Positions 1-8,898 of a stretch of 64,000 nucleotides of DNA are shown here, piece after piece. Below the pieces are notes generated by a model. That model was given only the letters and a program-made list of their open reading frames with translations. It was not told where the DNA came from and searched no databases. A program made the translations under genes and the position numbers. Positions within the stretch are counted from its first letter, which is position 1, and each line of letters opens with the position of its first letter. The stretch comes from JBEKCD01 sp050015055 (GTDB lineage Archaea; Thermoproteota; Bathyarchaeia; Bathyarchaeales; Bathycorpusculaceae), in assembly GCA_050015055.1 (NCBI GenBank), contig JBEKCD010000001.1:124001-188000 (forward strand), given 5' to 3'.

Positions 1-758
1 ACGGAGGCGTGGTTTTCAATTTTGCCCTGGGTTTCTGGTTTGAGCTCATCGAGGACCAAGCGGTTGGCTTCAAGGATGTCTTCAGGTGTGCCTGTGTCTT
101 TCCACCAGCCTTGGACGATTTGGTACCCCACGTTGTGGCCGCTTTCGAGTAGGAGTTGAATGGCGTCTGTTATTTCGAGTTCTCCTCTCGCTGATGGTTT
201 GGTTTTTTCTATCATCTTAAAGATTATGGGTTTGAAGAAGTAGATGCCAGTCAACGCGTAGTTGCTGGGCGGCTCCTTAGGTTTTTCCAATAGCTTCACT
301 AGTTTTCCTTCGTCATCAATTTTGGCAACACCAAACTGTTCGGGATTCTTCACCTGGCAAAGAAGTATCATCGCCTCGTAGTTTGAGCTGTTGAATTTTT
401 CGACAAAGGTGCTGATTCCACCCTTCAGCAGGTTATCTCCAAGGTAAACAATAAAGGGTTGATCCTTGACGTACTCTCTACAGAGGCCTACGGCGTGGGC
501 TATTCCCTTCGGTTCATCCTGCTGAATGTACTGAAGTTTTACGCCGAATTTTCTGCCGTCGCCATAGTATTCTTTCACTTTCTCTGGGAATATATTTCCA
601 AGGACTATCGCGATTTCAGTTATGCCAGAGGCTTTTAGGTCTTCAAGCACGTACTGCGAGTTGGGTTTGTTTGCGATTGGAATCAGTTGCTTTGGACCGG
701 TGTGGGTTAGAGGTCTGAGTTTGGTCCCGAAACCGCCATGGAGAATCACGCCTTTCAT
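1..758 (-). CDS. Glucose-1-phosphate thymidylyltransferase-like nucleotidyltransferase (C-terminus cut by window edge)
   Basis: Sugar-nucleotide pyrophosphorylase that would join a sugar 1-phosphate to an NTP, feeding surface-polysaccharide or S-layer glycan synthesis. Read from the ATG at 758 on the minus strand, the protein starts MKGVILHGGFGTKLRPLTHT, the glycine-rich nucleotide-binding signature of the RmlA family, followed by GPKQLIPIANKP. Further on are IVYLGDNLL, VAKIDDEGK, a lone EKP and TGIYFF, the usual sugar and metal-binding blocks. About 252 codons lie in the window and the C-terminus is missing, so the long and short RmlA types cannot be separated. A GalE-like epimerase lies 4.4 kb away. 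The substrate is inferred from the family, not shown. Confidence 0.85.
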   Translation of the reverse strand, partial: MKGVILHGGFGTKLRPLTHTGPKQLIPIANKPNSQYVLEDLKASGITEIAIVLGNIFPEKVKEYYGDGRKFGVKLQYIQQDEPKGIAHAVGLCREYVKDQPFIVYLGDNLLKGGISTFVEKFNSSNYEAMILLCQVKNPEQFGVAKIDDEGKLVKLLEKPKEPPSNYALTGIYFFKPIIFKMIEKTKPSARGELEITDAIQLLLESGHNVGYQIVQGWWKDTGTPEDILEANRLVLDELKPETQGKIENHAS

Positions 759-947
759 GTTTACCGTGCTCCATTTTCTTGTTATGGAAAAGGTTGCTGC
801 AATTCATATTTAAAGACGACTCTTAGCGCGCTAAGGTTGCGATAGAGGATACATAACGTCCGCTTGAGAATACACACTTATCCAAAATTCATAATGCTTT
901 AATCGTAGCGCGGAAAGAAAGGTATCGTGTGACATTGAGGGACATGC

Positions 948-2165
948 ATGATTGATAAGAAGGTTCTGTTTCTTGTTCTGGCCATGTTATGTCTAATGGT
1001 CTTTGGTTCTTTTCTGTTTGTTGCGAAAGCAAGCCCAGCTGTCATAAGGGTTCCTCTTGACTACTCGACGATACAGGAAGCCATAGACCACGCAAACCCT
1101 GGGGACACCGTTAGTGTATCAGCAGGAACATACTACGAAAATCCCTACATCGACAAAAACCTCACATTGACAGGGGAAAACAGAGAAACCACCATCCTTA
1201 ACGCCTCGAGCGGTTGGTATGGCATCCATGCGAACTATACAAGTGTCAACATAACTGGATTCACAATTGTGAATGCTACCGTCGGGATCTTCCTTGAAAA
1301 CTGCAGTGACAGCACCGTCTCCAACAACGATGTCACTGGCTCGAACGCCGATATCAATAGCCAAGAAGAGGGAATATGGTTATACGCTTGTAACAACAGC
1401 GCAGTTACTGACAACCTTATACATAATTGTGGGCAGTGCGGGCTCATTCTCTGCGGCCATTCGAGTGGAGACACGGTCACGATCAACACGATAACAGGCT
1501 GTGGGACTGCGTTGGAATTAAGCGGCGAACGCAGCCTCATCTATCACAACAACTTTGTTAACAACCAGAACCAAACTTATGTTCTAGATTCATTCTACAA
1601 CGATTTGAACGACACGTACGAGGGCAACTACTGGAGCAATTACAACGGTACAGACGCAAACCAAGACGGCATAGGAGACACGCCATACACAGCAGACGCA
1701 AACAACATAGACTACTATCCCCTAATGGGCATGTTCTCCCAGTTCGAAATCACAGAACAAGGACAAACCTACACCGTACCAACGATTTGCAATTCCACAA
1801 TCACAAATTTCAACTTCGGAATACCCTACCCCGCACCAATAAGCTTCAACACCACAGGTCCACAAGACACAGACGGTTTCTGCAGAATGGTCCTACCTGA
1901 AGCATTCTTCGATCGCGCGCTAAGCTTCTACTACACGATTCTTGTTGATGGATTACCACCGCTTGCGCAGAAGGAACTGCCACTCTCGAACAGCACACAC
2001 ATCTATCTCTACTTCACATTCCACAACTCACCCCACAACATAATCATCACAATTCCGGAATTTCCAACAATGCTCTGCCTCTTGATAATAATTCTCACGA
2101 TACCCCTGGTAGCAGTAGTTAGAAAACGCCAGCGTAAGACAAGAACGAAACAGAAGCAGAAGTAG
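948..2165 (+). CDS. Secreted right-handed beta-helix (NosD-like) protein with C-terminal PEF anchor
   Basis: Exported, probably surface-anchored protein of 405 aa; its molecular role is unknown. It has an N-terminal signal peptide (basic MIDKK, hydrophobic core to about residue 28), then an opening typical of parallel beta-helix proteins (VPLDYSTIQEAIDHANPGDTV). Short repeats rich in NNxxxxN and NxI follow at about residues 60-250, as in NosD/pectate-lyase-like folds. The C-terminus is IPEFPTM, a hydrophobic helix and a basic RKRQRKTRTK tail, the PEF-type sorting or anchor arrangement common in archaeal surface proteins. A similar PEFP tail ends the protein at 15945-18476. Beta-helix domains often bind or cleave polysaccharide, but no catalytic residues can be named. 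Confidence 0.8.
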   Translation: MIDKKVLFLVLAMLCLMVFGSFLFVAKASPAVIRVPLDYSTIQEAIDHANPGDTVSVSAGTYYENPYIDKNLTLTGENRETTILNASSGWYGIHANYTSVNITGFTIVNATVGIFLENCSDSTVSNNDVTGSNADINSQEEGIWLYACNNSAVTDNLIHNCGQCGLILCGHSSGDTVTINTITGCGTALELSGERSLIYHNNFVNNQNQTYVLDSFYNDLNDTYEGNYWSNYNGTDANQDGIGDTPYTADANNIDYYPLMGMFSQFEITEQGQTYTVPTICNSTITNFNFGIPYPAPISFNTTGPQDTDGFCRMVLPEAFFDRALSFYYTILVDGLPPLAQKELPLSNSTHIYLYFTFHNSPHNIIITIPEFPTMLCLLIIILTIPLVAVVRKRQRKTRTKQKQK

Positions 2166-2234
2166 CGCCCACAGAACACACGAGCCTACTACATCATGAC
2201 ATCACCCTAACAAACGACAAATGACCCTATACAT

Positions 2235-2369
2235 AGCGCTCATGGCTGTTCCTAAATTCGTTTGCAAAGCATTATGCCTCTTTCTTCACAACACAACCCC
2301 TTGAAGAAACACATAACTCAACTCTGCTGCACCCAAGAAAGGGAAATTTAGGAACACGCTAACGCGCTC
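2235..2369. repeat. Weak inverted-repeat pair related to a dispersed ~45-bp repeat
   Basis: The left arm (about 2235-2260) reads GCGC, seven variable bases, then TGTTCCTAAATT. The right arm (about 2344-2369) carries the same layout on the other strand. The core TGTTCCTAAA also occurs in the better-conserved copies near 18.55 kb and 53.4 kb. The arms are short, so this may be coincidence. No gene is visible in the space between. Confidence 0.3.
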
Positions 2370-2403
2370 TATTGCCAGACAGAGTTCTACGCGCGCCTGA
2401 CGT

Positions 2404-2964
2404 GTGAAAACTCAGGCGTCAGAGCAGGAAATAGTCAATCATGTGCTTTACCTGCAGGAAAAGGGCAAGATCCGCCTGGCGTCCCAATCAGCCCCTCTGC
2501 CAAAAAGCTTCACCTACTACCTACGTTCAAGCTATGCACACTGGTTCCGGATAACCGTGACACTCACGTTGGCCACCAAGGTGGTCGTCTTCGTCGAGCC
2601 CGAAGACGATTTCTCACTAGTGTACGTAAGATATGCCCTAGGAATAATATTCATCCTGTGGCTGCCAGGTTACGCCTTCATAAAAGCCCTTTTTCCACAA
2701 GGCCTCCCTTGGGCGCCGGATCTGGCGCATTCTCTGGGAACGTGCGAAAAAAACTTGGACACAGTCGAGCGAGTCGCTCTGAGCCTCGGCATGAGCATGG
2801 CTCTTGTCCCAATAGTAGGTTTGCTCCTGAACTACGCTCCTTGGGGCATACGTCTAGCCCCAATCGTTCTAAGCTTGACCGCCTTAACAATAGTTTTTGC
2901 TACGGCAGCAATCCTAAGAGGGCATCAGATGACAATCAAACAAGACGCTGACAGGGCTGAATAG
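2404..2964 (+). CDS. DUF1616-type membrane protein
   Basis: Membrane protein of 186 aa starting at a GTG. Residues 1-50 are soluble and resemble the helical N-terminus of archaeal DUF1616 proteins (EQEIVNHVLYLQEKGKIRL). Hydrophobic segments follow around residues 55-68, 78-100 (with the LWLPGYAFIKALFP block), 125-145 and 150-170. Full-length family members carry an additional extracellular beta domain which is absent here, so this is a short form. The family is widespread in archaea next to glycan and surface genes, which fits the neighbours, but has no assigned reaction. Confidence 0.65.
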   Translation: MKTQASEQEIVNHVLYLQEKGKIRLASQSAPLPKSFTYYLRSSYAHWFRITVTLTLATKVVVFVEPEDDFSLVYVRYALGIIFILWLPGYAFIKALFPQGLPWAPDLAHSLGTCEKNLDTVERVALSLGMSMALVPIVGLLLNYAPWGIRLAPIVLSLTALTIVFATAAILRGHQMTIKQDADRAE

Positions 2965-3132
2965 TCCAATATTTGATGTGGTCAAGACTTCGGAAACAGC
3001 TCTGATATCGCCCTGGTAGAGATACGTCTTTAATGCTCCGCAAGGCTGGTTCCGTCGTGAACTTGGCGTAATCCAGTTGCGTCAGTCTCGGTCTCATCTG
3101 CAGAAACAATGCTTCGGTGTATTCTCGTATTC

Positions 3133-3576
3133 TTATTGTGTTCCTGTTATAGTTACGTCGAAGTTGAAGCTTGTGACGTCGCTGACGCTCGATGAAACCG
3201 TAAGGGTCAGCACAGCTTGGACGACTTGGCCAACTGGCAACACTTGATTCTCTTGGTTCCAAGTCAAGGTGATGTAGCTCGAAGCGGGCGCGGGATTCCA
3301 GTTGTCTTCTGCAATGTTCAATGTCTCTGGCACATTGCCCTCGTTTCTCACGTACATCGTGAAAGTCTTCACATCTCCAGGGTTCAGGCTTCCCCAACCG
3401 ATACTGGAGAGCACAGTCGTGCAACCGTTGTCGGAGTATACGCCCACTCCCACAGCTGTAAGGGTTCCGCTGTTAGAAATCGTGTGAGTTGCAACAAGCG
3501 CACCCAGGGCGCTTACCATGAGGCTTATGACGGCTACGACAGCGACTATTCCTATCGTTGTTTTTTGCATGGCCAT
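3133..3576 (-). CDS. Small exported beta-sandwich-like protein
   Basis: Hypothetical secreted or membrane-tethered protein. I place the start at the ATG at 3576 (MAMQKTT) because GGTGG lies about 8 nt upstream; an upstream in-frame ATG at 3603 would add nine residues. A single hydrophobic segment (IGIVAVVAVISLMVSALGAL) serves as signal peptide or anchor. The remaining ~110 residues look like alternating beta strands with phrases common in archaeal surface proteins (LNPGDVKTFTMYVRNEGN, PETLNIAEDNWNP). Function unknown. It converges on the DUF1616 gene. Confidence 0.6.
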   Translation of the reverse strand: MAMQKTTIGIVAVVAVISLMVSALGALVATHTISNSGTLTAVGVGVYSDNGCTTVLSSIGWGSLNPGDVKTFTMYVRNEGNVPETLNIAEDNWNPAPASSYITLTWNQENQVLPVGQVVQAVLTLTVSSSVSDVTSFNFDVTITGTQ

Positions 3577-3825
3577 AATTTTCCACCAAGTCCAAAGGAG
3601 CATCGTGAATCTTAATAAACGTTATTGTCTATACTAACAACACAAATACACATCACAACCATACACACAAACAAAACCAATCAGCAAAACCCCAAAAATC
3701 TTCAATAATGTACAACAGAACACAGGGTTTATCCCAAATACTTATTTCAACTTCATAAAAGCTTTAACCCCCCACACGAAACTGCTCAAACGTTCGACCT
3801 CAAAAACCTCACAGGTGAGAAACCA

Positions 3826-4020
3826 ATGCGGAACCGTTTTATCACATTGCTATTCCTACCAATAGCGGTTTTCCTCTGGATGATCGGATGGGCCATGTTC
3901 TGGATAGGCACCCGCAGAGAACAGGAAACCCAACAAATCCAACAAGGGATCTCTTCAGAAGACGAGTCAATCACGATAATACCCATGATACCTGAAGAAC
4001 CAGAACAAAGGGAAGCCTGA
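3826..4020 (+). CDS. Small single-span membrane protein
   Basis: A 64-residue protein with an N-terminal MRNRF, one transmembrane helix (residues 5-27, with the aromatic string WMIGWAMFWIG) and an acidic, glutamine-rich soluble tail. GGTGAG sits about 9 nt before the ATG, a good ribosome binding site. No family or function can be assigned. Charge distribution suggests the tail faces outside or that the helix anchors a partner. Confidence 0.5.
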   Translation: MRNRFITLLFLPIAVFLWMIGWAMFWIGTRREQETQQIQQGISSEDESITIIPMIPEEPEQREA

Positions 4021-4247
4021 ACGTGAGCAAAATCCATCAGATTCTCAGTGCACGCTTGGCAGTGCCTCCGAAAAGTCAAAACTAATCTGGGTTCTTTCGG
4101 CAACCTTTCAGCCAGAACGGTTGAAGAGAGCGGTTACCGATAGCCAAAGGAGAACATGAACTAGCCCGAGCTATAGAACAATCCTCTAGATCATCGTTTC
4201 ATAATGCATATCTGTAACAAGGTCTGATAGCGCGTATGGTAAGCATG

Positions 4248-4325
4248 AGCCGAGTGGAGGACTCGAACCTCCATCTCCTGCTTACACTCGTGGATGCAGA
4301 CGCTCTATCATTAAGCTAACTCGGC
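4248..4325 (-). tRNA. tRNA-like gene, possibly tRNA-Thr(UGU), with a 14-nt anticodon loop
   Basis: A 78-nt cloverleaf on the minus strand. The acceptor stem is GCCGAGT/ACTCGGC with T73, the T arm is GGAGG-TTCGAGT-CCTCC, and the D stem is GCTT/GAGC. The anticodon stem TCTGC/GCAGG encloses 14 nt instead of 7. If 7 nt are removed after U33 the loop becomes ATTGTAA, which gives a UGU anticodon; the GCCG acceptor and U73 also fit archaeal tRNA-Thr. Reading CCA as the anticodon (Trp) fits worse. The D loop lacks the usual GG pair. It may be an intron-bearing gene with an unusual intron, or a decaying tRNA. Confidence 0.6.
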
Positions 4326-5203
4326 AACTTTCATCGACGTTATGCTGAGACACTGCATTTTGTTCGGTATAAATCTTCTCGCAATCCTAAACATCCATCT
4401 TCTGGAGTGAAAAGAGCAGGTTTTCTATTCTTTGAATGAAAAAGGGCAAGTTGAAGCCACTAACAGTATCCTTTCAAGTTGCGATTGACTAATCCTAAGT
4501 CTTACGCGTCTCTGAACAATTTTCTTCGCCGTCTGAAAGCTTCTTTCAACCGTTTGAACGCTATTTTTCCGGTCAATGTTTTCTGTGAGCAAGCGTGCGC
4601 TTTAACGCGCGCGGTTAAGCTCGAAATCTGTCTTTTCAACGGACCCACGCACGCCAATGCATAGGATATCAAAACATCGGATGAAGCATCCACGAGACTG
4701 TCATACCTATTGCTGACTTCAGATCAATCGTGCCGAATCTATTTCAAATTCCCCAAAGACCGCGTGCAAATAGGCCCGTACGCGCGCGTTCTACCAGACC
4801 CAGCCATTCTGTCCTTGTACCCACGGGCAACACTACCTCCCTGACTCATACATTGAAAATTACATCTGACATTACAAATAAACGGGCCGAGTCCACTCTG
4901 AACAGTAGTTTAGCCTGTTTTTCTTCATGGTTTGTTACATTTACAGATTACATCTGACATTACAAGTGAAAAAGGGGAGCGATTTCGAAGGGCTATGATG
5001 CGAAAGGTGTTTCAGCATACTTGGATTAGCAGCACGCGAAAGCGCCTCGAAGAGAAACATTGCATATCTGCGGAATTGCACCGTTCGGGGCCACTCAAGA
5101 AGTCATATGGAAACGCTTCTGAGAAAAATCCTAAATACTGTGTTGTCTCACAGACCTTCCTAGAACGTCGCTGGCAACGGTTAAAATAGAGGCTGCAAAA
5201 AGA
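4326..5203. other. Long intergenic stretch without a convincing gene
   Basis: About 880 bases between the tRNA-like gene and the epimerase. Short open frames exist on both strands but have no recognisable motifs, lack good ribosome binding sites and overlap each other, so I call none. The only structure I see is a 19-bp direct repeat, listed separately. Confidence 0.5.
4859..4965. repeat. 19-bp perfect direct repeat, copies 88 bp apart
   Basis: ATTACATCTGACATTACAA occurs at 4859-4877 and again at 4947-4965, with no mismatch. The copies lie in gene-free DNA upstream of the epimerase. They could be a regulator binding pair or the relic of a small duplication. Confidence 0.6.
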
Positions 5204-6172
5204 ATGGTTGAACGCACGATGCTTGTCACGGGTGGAGCCGGCTTCATAGGCAGCTACTTGACAGAGGAACTGCTGAAAGAGGGGCACGAAGTAATCGTAC
5301 TCGACAACTTCTCAAACGGAAAAAAAGAAAACATTCAACGCTTGCTGGACAATCCTTCGTTAACACTAGTCAAAGAAGATTTGAAGAAACCGAAGAAACT
5401 CGCACAACTTGTAAATGCGTCGGGCACGATTTTCCATCTGGCCGCAAACCCCGAAGTAAAACTTGGCGAAACCGATCCGAAAACGCATTTTGAAGAAAAC
5501 ATCCTGGCAACGTTCAACCTGCTCGAAGCCGTGAGAAAGAGTGGAAAACCAAAAACCCTGGTCTTCGCCTCAACGTCCACGGTATACGGAGAAGCCAAAC
5601 AGGTTCCGACACCGGAAGACTATGGGCCGCTCATACCCATCTCAACCTACGGCGCCTCAAAACTCGCCTGCGAAGCCCTCATCACAAGCTACGCACACAC
5701 GTTCAACCACCACGCGCTAATCCTCCGCCTGGCAAACATCATAGGCCCAAGATCCAACCACGGAGTCATAGTCGACTTCATCAAAAGAATCAAGGCCAAC
5801 CCAAACGAGCTCACGATACTCGGAGACGGAAAACAGGAAAAATCCTACCTCTACATAACAGACTGCATCGAAGCAATCATACACCTGACCGAAACCTTCT
5901 CCAAAAGCAAAGAAAGAATTGACGTGTTCAACGTCGGCTCCAACGATAAGGTAACCGTCACCCAAATCGCAAAAACCGTGGCAAAAGAAATGAACACACC
6001 CCGCGTGAAATTCAAGTTCACAGGCGGAGTCGACGGCGGAAGAGGATGGAAGGGCGACGTGAAAACAATGCAACTCTCCATAGACAAACTCGTCAAAACC
6101 GGATGGAAACCAACCTACACCAGCAGACAAGCCGTAAAACTCGCCGCAAAAGCCCTCGCCGAAGCCAACTGA
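5204..6172 (+). CDS. NAD-dependent sugar-nucleotide epimerase (GalE/UDP-glucose 4-epimerase family)
   Basis: Extended short-chain dehydrogenase of 322 aa that interconverts or dehydrates nucleotide sugars in the cytoplasm. The Rossmann motif is TGGAGFIGS (residues 8-16), and IVLDNFSNGKKENI marks the NAD ribose-binding aspartate. The catalytic set is a Ser/Thr stretch (FASTSTVYG) plus YGASK, the Tyr-x-x-x-Lys pair. LRLANIIGP and a C-terminal GDGKQEKSYLYITD block are typical of archaeal GalE-like proteins. The exact sugar cannot be read from sequence. With the RmlA-like gene it points to surface glycan synthesis. Confidence 0.85.
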   Translation: MVERTMLVTGGAGFIGSYLTEELLKEGHEVIVLDNFSNGKKENIQRLLDNPSLTLVKEDLKKPKKLAQLVNASGTIFHLAANPEVKLGETDPKTHFEENILATFNLLEAVRKSGKPKTLVFASTSTVYGEAKQVPTPEDYGPLIPISTYGASKLACEALITSYAHTFNHHALILRLANIIGPRSNHGVIVDFIKRIKANPNELTILGDGKQEKSYLYITDCIEAIIHLTETFSKSKERIDVFNVGSNDKVTVTQIAKTVAKEMNTPRVKFKFTGGVDGGRGWKGDVKTMQLSIDKLVKTGWKPTYTSRQAVKLAAKALAEAN

Positions 6173-6359
6173 GGCCGATACTGCTAAGTTAAGTGGCCCA
6201 AAATTCTTGCGTTATTTGTGGTGACCCTGAAAAGAATGTGTCATGATTCTGCCTCCACGTGGATTCTGTTAACTCAGGGTATGACATCATAAGGTGCTAG
6301 CGACCACAAAAGACTTAACAGGATTGCCGTACTGCTTTTACGCTCAGGTTATTGATAAT

Positions 6360-6797
6360 ATGGGTTTGAAAAGCGACATGATAGCGCTTGCTTTCGGCGT
6401 ACTCCTAATTTTACTAACTTTTGGAGATGCACATTTAGTAGGGTACGTTGGAAATCTGGATACGATTTTTGGACTTGCCTTCTGGAAGCTCCTTGATGTC
6501 CTTTACGTGCTTGCCTCAATTCTGGTTTTCTTGCTCTATGGCAAAGTAAAGGGCGGCTTAAGATTCAACGTAGTGACCATGCTGGTGTTTCTTTCGTATC
6601 TTTTCGCTCTCGCATTAATCAGCCTGGATGATATTGCCCTTGTCCTAAAATTGCAAATAGCCCCGTCAAAAGACTACTGGATTGCAGTCGAATGGTTCTA
6701 CCCGATTTACTCCAGTATCGCTTTCTTCATCTTTGGCAGGGCAAACGAGGTCGACAAAATAGCGTACCAACCTGAGTCTCCCCGTGAATCAAAATAG
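6360..6797 (+). CDS. Four-helix integral membrane protein of unknown function
   Basis: The ATG at 6360 gives a compact protein (MGLKSDMIALAFGVLLILL); a GTG at 6294 would add 22 residues of non-hydrophobic sequence. Four predicted membrane spans lie near residues 7-20, 38-60, 72-92 and 120-136. The C-terminal tail is polar (NEVDKIAYQPESPRESK). No family recognised and no operon partner. Confidence 0.5.
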   Translation: MGLKSDMIALAFGVLLILLTFGDAHLVGYVGNLDTIFGLAFWKLLDVLYVLASILVFLLYGKVKGGLRFNVVTMLVFLSYLFALALISLDDIALVLKLQIAPSKDYWIAVEWFYPIYSSIAFFIFGRANEVDKIAYQPESPRESK

Positions 6798-6962
6798 AGA
6801 GTGCAAGTTATTGGCTTTGTTAGTGTTGTCATAAAAGAAGGTTCTCAGCGATTCCAATGGGTCAAATAACTTAACAGTGCCGCTGAGGCCATAGGGCTTA
6901 TATCGTCTGGTCTGCTGTTCTAGCCGAAAACGGAGGCCTGCAACACGTTCGCCGTCGGCCAC

Positions 6963-7757
6963 ATGGCCTTTGGCTACCTTTCAAGCAAGACTTCATCCAA
7001 GCTGCTGAAGACAAATCTCAACATCCCATTAGTGCTCATGTTGTCGGTTCTTCCAGACGCTGATCTACTGCTTCGCCAAATCCCGTTCATCCAACACCGC
7101 GGGGCGACGCACTCAATCATCAGCGCACTCATCGTCTTCGCGCCTCTCTTCGTAATCTACCGCAAACAAGCCGTACCCTACTTCGTAGCCCTCATCCAGC
7201 ACGGTCTCGTCGGCGACTACATCGCAGGAGGTCGCGTCCAACTCCTCTGGCCCATCACGAACATGGGCTTCGGAACAAGCCTCGACATCAGAAGCCTCAC
7301 AAACCAAACCCTAGAATGGACCATGTTCCTGGCAGCAATACTACTCATGCTAAAAATGAAAGACTATGTATCCTTCTTCAAACCCCACGCCTCAAACCTA
7401 ATCCTCATCATACCAGCATTCACCGTGCTGCTGCCCACGCTCCTCAGCACGCCGATGGAAGTACCAGCCCTGCTGATACCGCCACACATATTCTACCTGA
7501 TAATGTTCACAGTAGCCATCCTCATCGAAGCCCGGGGTATACTCGTCAATCATCCAAAACCGCGCAGGTCCACGAATCCGCCGAAAACAAAACGGGAACA
7601 GGCTAGGACGACGGAGCAGGCCTCGTGCCCAGCTTCACCAACAGGGACAGCGTCTGATTCCCCCTGGCCGCACTTAGCATCACCATGTCACCCGGCACCG
7701 AGTTCTCTTCAAGCCAACTCGTCAGTGCGTCCCCATTCACGACGCGCGTTCCGTTGA
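6963..7757 (+). CDS. YdjM/DUF457-type membrane-bound metal-dependent hydrolase
   Basis: Integral membrane protein with the family's putative metal ligands in HRGATHSI (about residue 46) and a second block GLVGDYIAGGRVQLLWP. Several hydrophobic helices follow. The family is predicted to be a metal-dependent hydrolase; its substrate is unknown. Homologues usually begin with GH just before LAFGYL. The in-frame codons upstream of this ATG read VGH, so the true start may be a few codons earlier, where a GGAGG lies at about 6930. The last ~50 codons run antisense through the neighbouring protease gene and are basic and low in complexity, which hints at a lost natural stop near 7606. Confidence 0.7.
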   Translation: MAFGYLSSKTSSKLLKTNLNIPLVLMLSVLPDADLLLRQIPFIQHRGATHSIISALIVFAPLFVIYRKQAVPYFVALIQHGLVGDYIAGGRVQLLWPITNMGFGTSLDIRSLTNQTLEWTMFLAAILLMLKMKDYVSFFKPHASNLILIIPAFTVLLPTLLSTPMEVPALLIPPHIFYLIMFTVAILIEARGILVNHPKPRRSTNPPKTKREQARTTEQASCPASPTGTASDSPWPHLASPCHPAPSSLQANSSVRPHSRRAFR

Positions 7758-8742
7758 GAGCAATGATTATGTCGTTCGCTTGCACGCCCGCCGTGGCAGC
7801 CGGGCCACCGGAAACCACAGAGTCGATTAACCAACCGTAGGTCACACTCACGTGCATGCTCTGCGCCGTGTCATAATCCATATCCGACCCCGAGACACCC
7901 AAGTACGAGTGCAAGCTATAGCTTCCAACCGTAGCCAGACTGGACACCTCCTTGAGTATCGTGTCCGAGGGCACCGCGAAACCCAAGCCCTGCGAGTTCG
8001 TAACTATCGCCGTCGTTATTCCCACGACCGTGCCATTCAAGCTCAGCAGCGGCCCACCAGAGTTTCCAGGGTTTATCGGCGTGCTCGTCTGAATAATATT
8101 CGCTATCGCATACCCTCCAGCAAGATCCGATTCACTGATGGTCCTTCCAAGCGCACTCACAATCCCCGTCGTCATCGAACCAGTCAACCCGTACGGGTTC
8201 CCAATGGCTATCACAGGATCACCCACCTTCAACGACGACGAATTCACGACTACAAGCGGCCTAAACTCCGACTGAGGAGCACCTGACACAGAGAGAACCG
8301 CCAGATCCGAGTACGGATCCGTCCCGTCAACCTTTGCACCGTACCCGTTTCCATCCGAAAAGGTCACGCTTATACCCGTCGCTCCGGCCACAACATGGTT
8401 GTTCGTCACCACAACCATTGACCCTGTAAAGTTGGAAACAAAACCCGAACCCTGAACCGTCCCGCTGCTCGTCGTCCCAGTAATCAGAACAACCGAATCC
8501 TTAACCTCCGCGTAAATCACCGAGAAAACCGTCGCATTCTCATACACCGTGAAATTCTGGTTAACGATAGTCTGGTTCCCATCAAGGCCCGAAACCTGAC
8601 TTTCAACGGTAGAAAGCTTGTCGTTCAGCGCGTTAATCTGCCTGTAAAGCACGGTTGCAGTCACGATTCCTCCGAGAATCAACCCGGCCACGAACATCAA
8701 CACCACGATTGATGAGGAATGTCCTCTCTGCTGCGAAGCCAT
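7603..8742 (-). CDS. HtrA/DegP-like membrane-anchored serine protease with PDZ domain
   Basis: Surface quality-control protease of 379 aa. The start is the ATG at 8742 (MASQQRGHSS), which has GGTGA about 9 nt upstream; a longer frame exists but would overlap the divergent PrsW-like gene. Residues 11-33 are a signal anchor, followed by a short coiled-coil-like stretch. The trypsin-fold triad is visible as His116 (NNHVVAG), Asp146 (YSDLAVL) and Ser228 (PGNSGGPL). A PDZ domain covers about residues 285-375 (AGVQANDIIIALNGTRV). The catalytic domain should face outside. Its 3' end overlaps the convergent YdjM-type frame. Confidence 0.9.
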   Translation of the reverse strand: MASQQRGHSSSIVVLMFVAGLILGGIVTATVLYRQINALNDKLSTVESQVSGLDGNQTIVNQNFTVYENATVFSVIYAEVKDSVVLITGTTSSGTVQGSGFVSNFTGSMVVVTNNHVVAGATGISVTFSDGNGYGAKVDGTDPYSDLAVLSVSGAPQSEFRPLVVVNSSSLKVGDPVIAIGNPYGLTGSMTTGIVSALGRTISESDLAGGYAIANIIQTSTPINPGNSGGPLLSLNGTVVGITTAIVTNSQGLGFAVPSDTILKEVSSLATVGSYSLHSYLGVSGSDMDYDTAQSMHVSVTYGWLIDSVVSGGPAATAGVQANDIIIALNGTRVVNGDALTSWLEENSVPGDMVMLSAARGNQTLSLLVKLGTRPAPSS

Positions 8743-8898
8743 CCAAATCACCTTGTTTCTAAACAAATCAAGTGTCTCTCTTAAAAGTTTCCGCATCCCG
8801 TCACGCATAAATTCCAAAGCCCCGAGACTGAAAAGCGGAACATCGCATCGATGTGTACTCCACCAACTGCACCTCAGACTTAAATAATGTAGGGCCGA

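Noticed and set aside
4479..5189. Several 60-90 codon frames in the region before the epimerase
   Set aside because: Mutually overlapping, no motifs, no ribosome binding sites.
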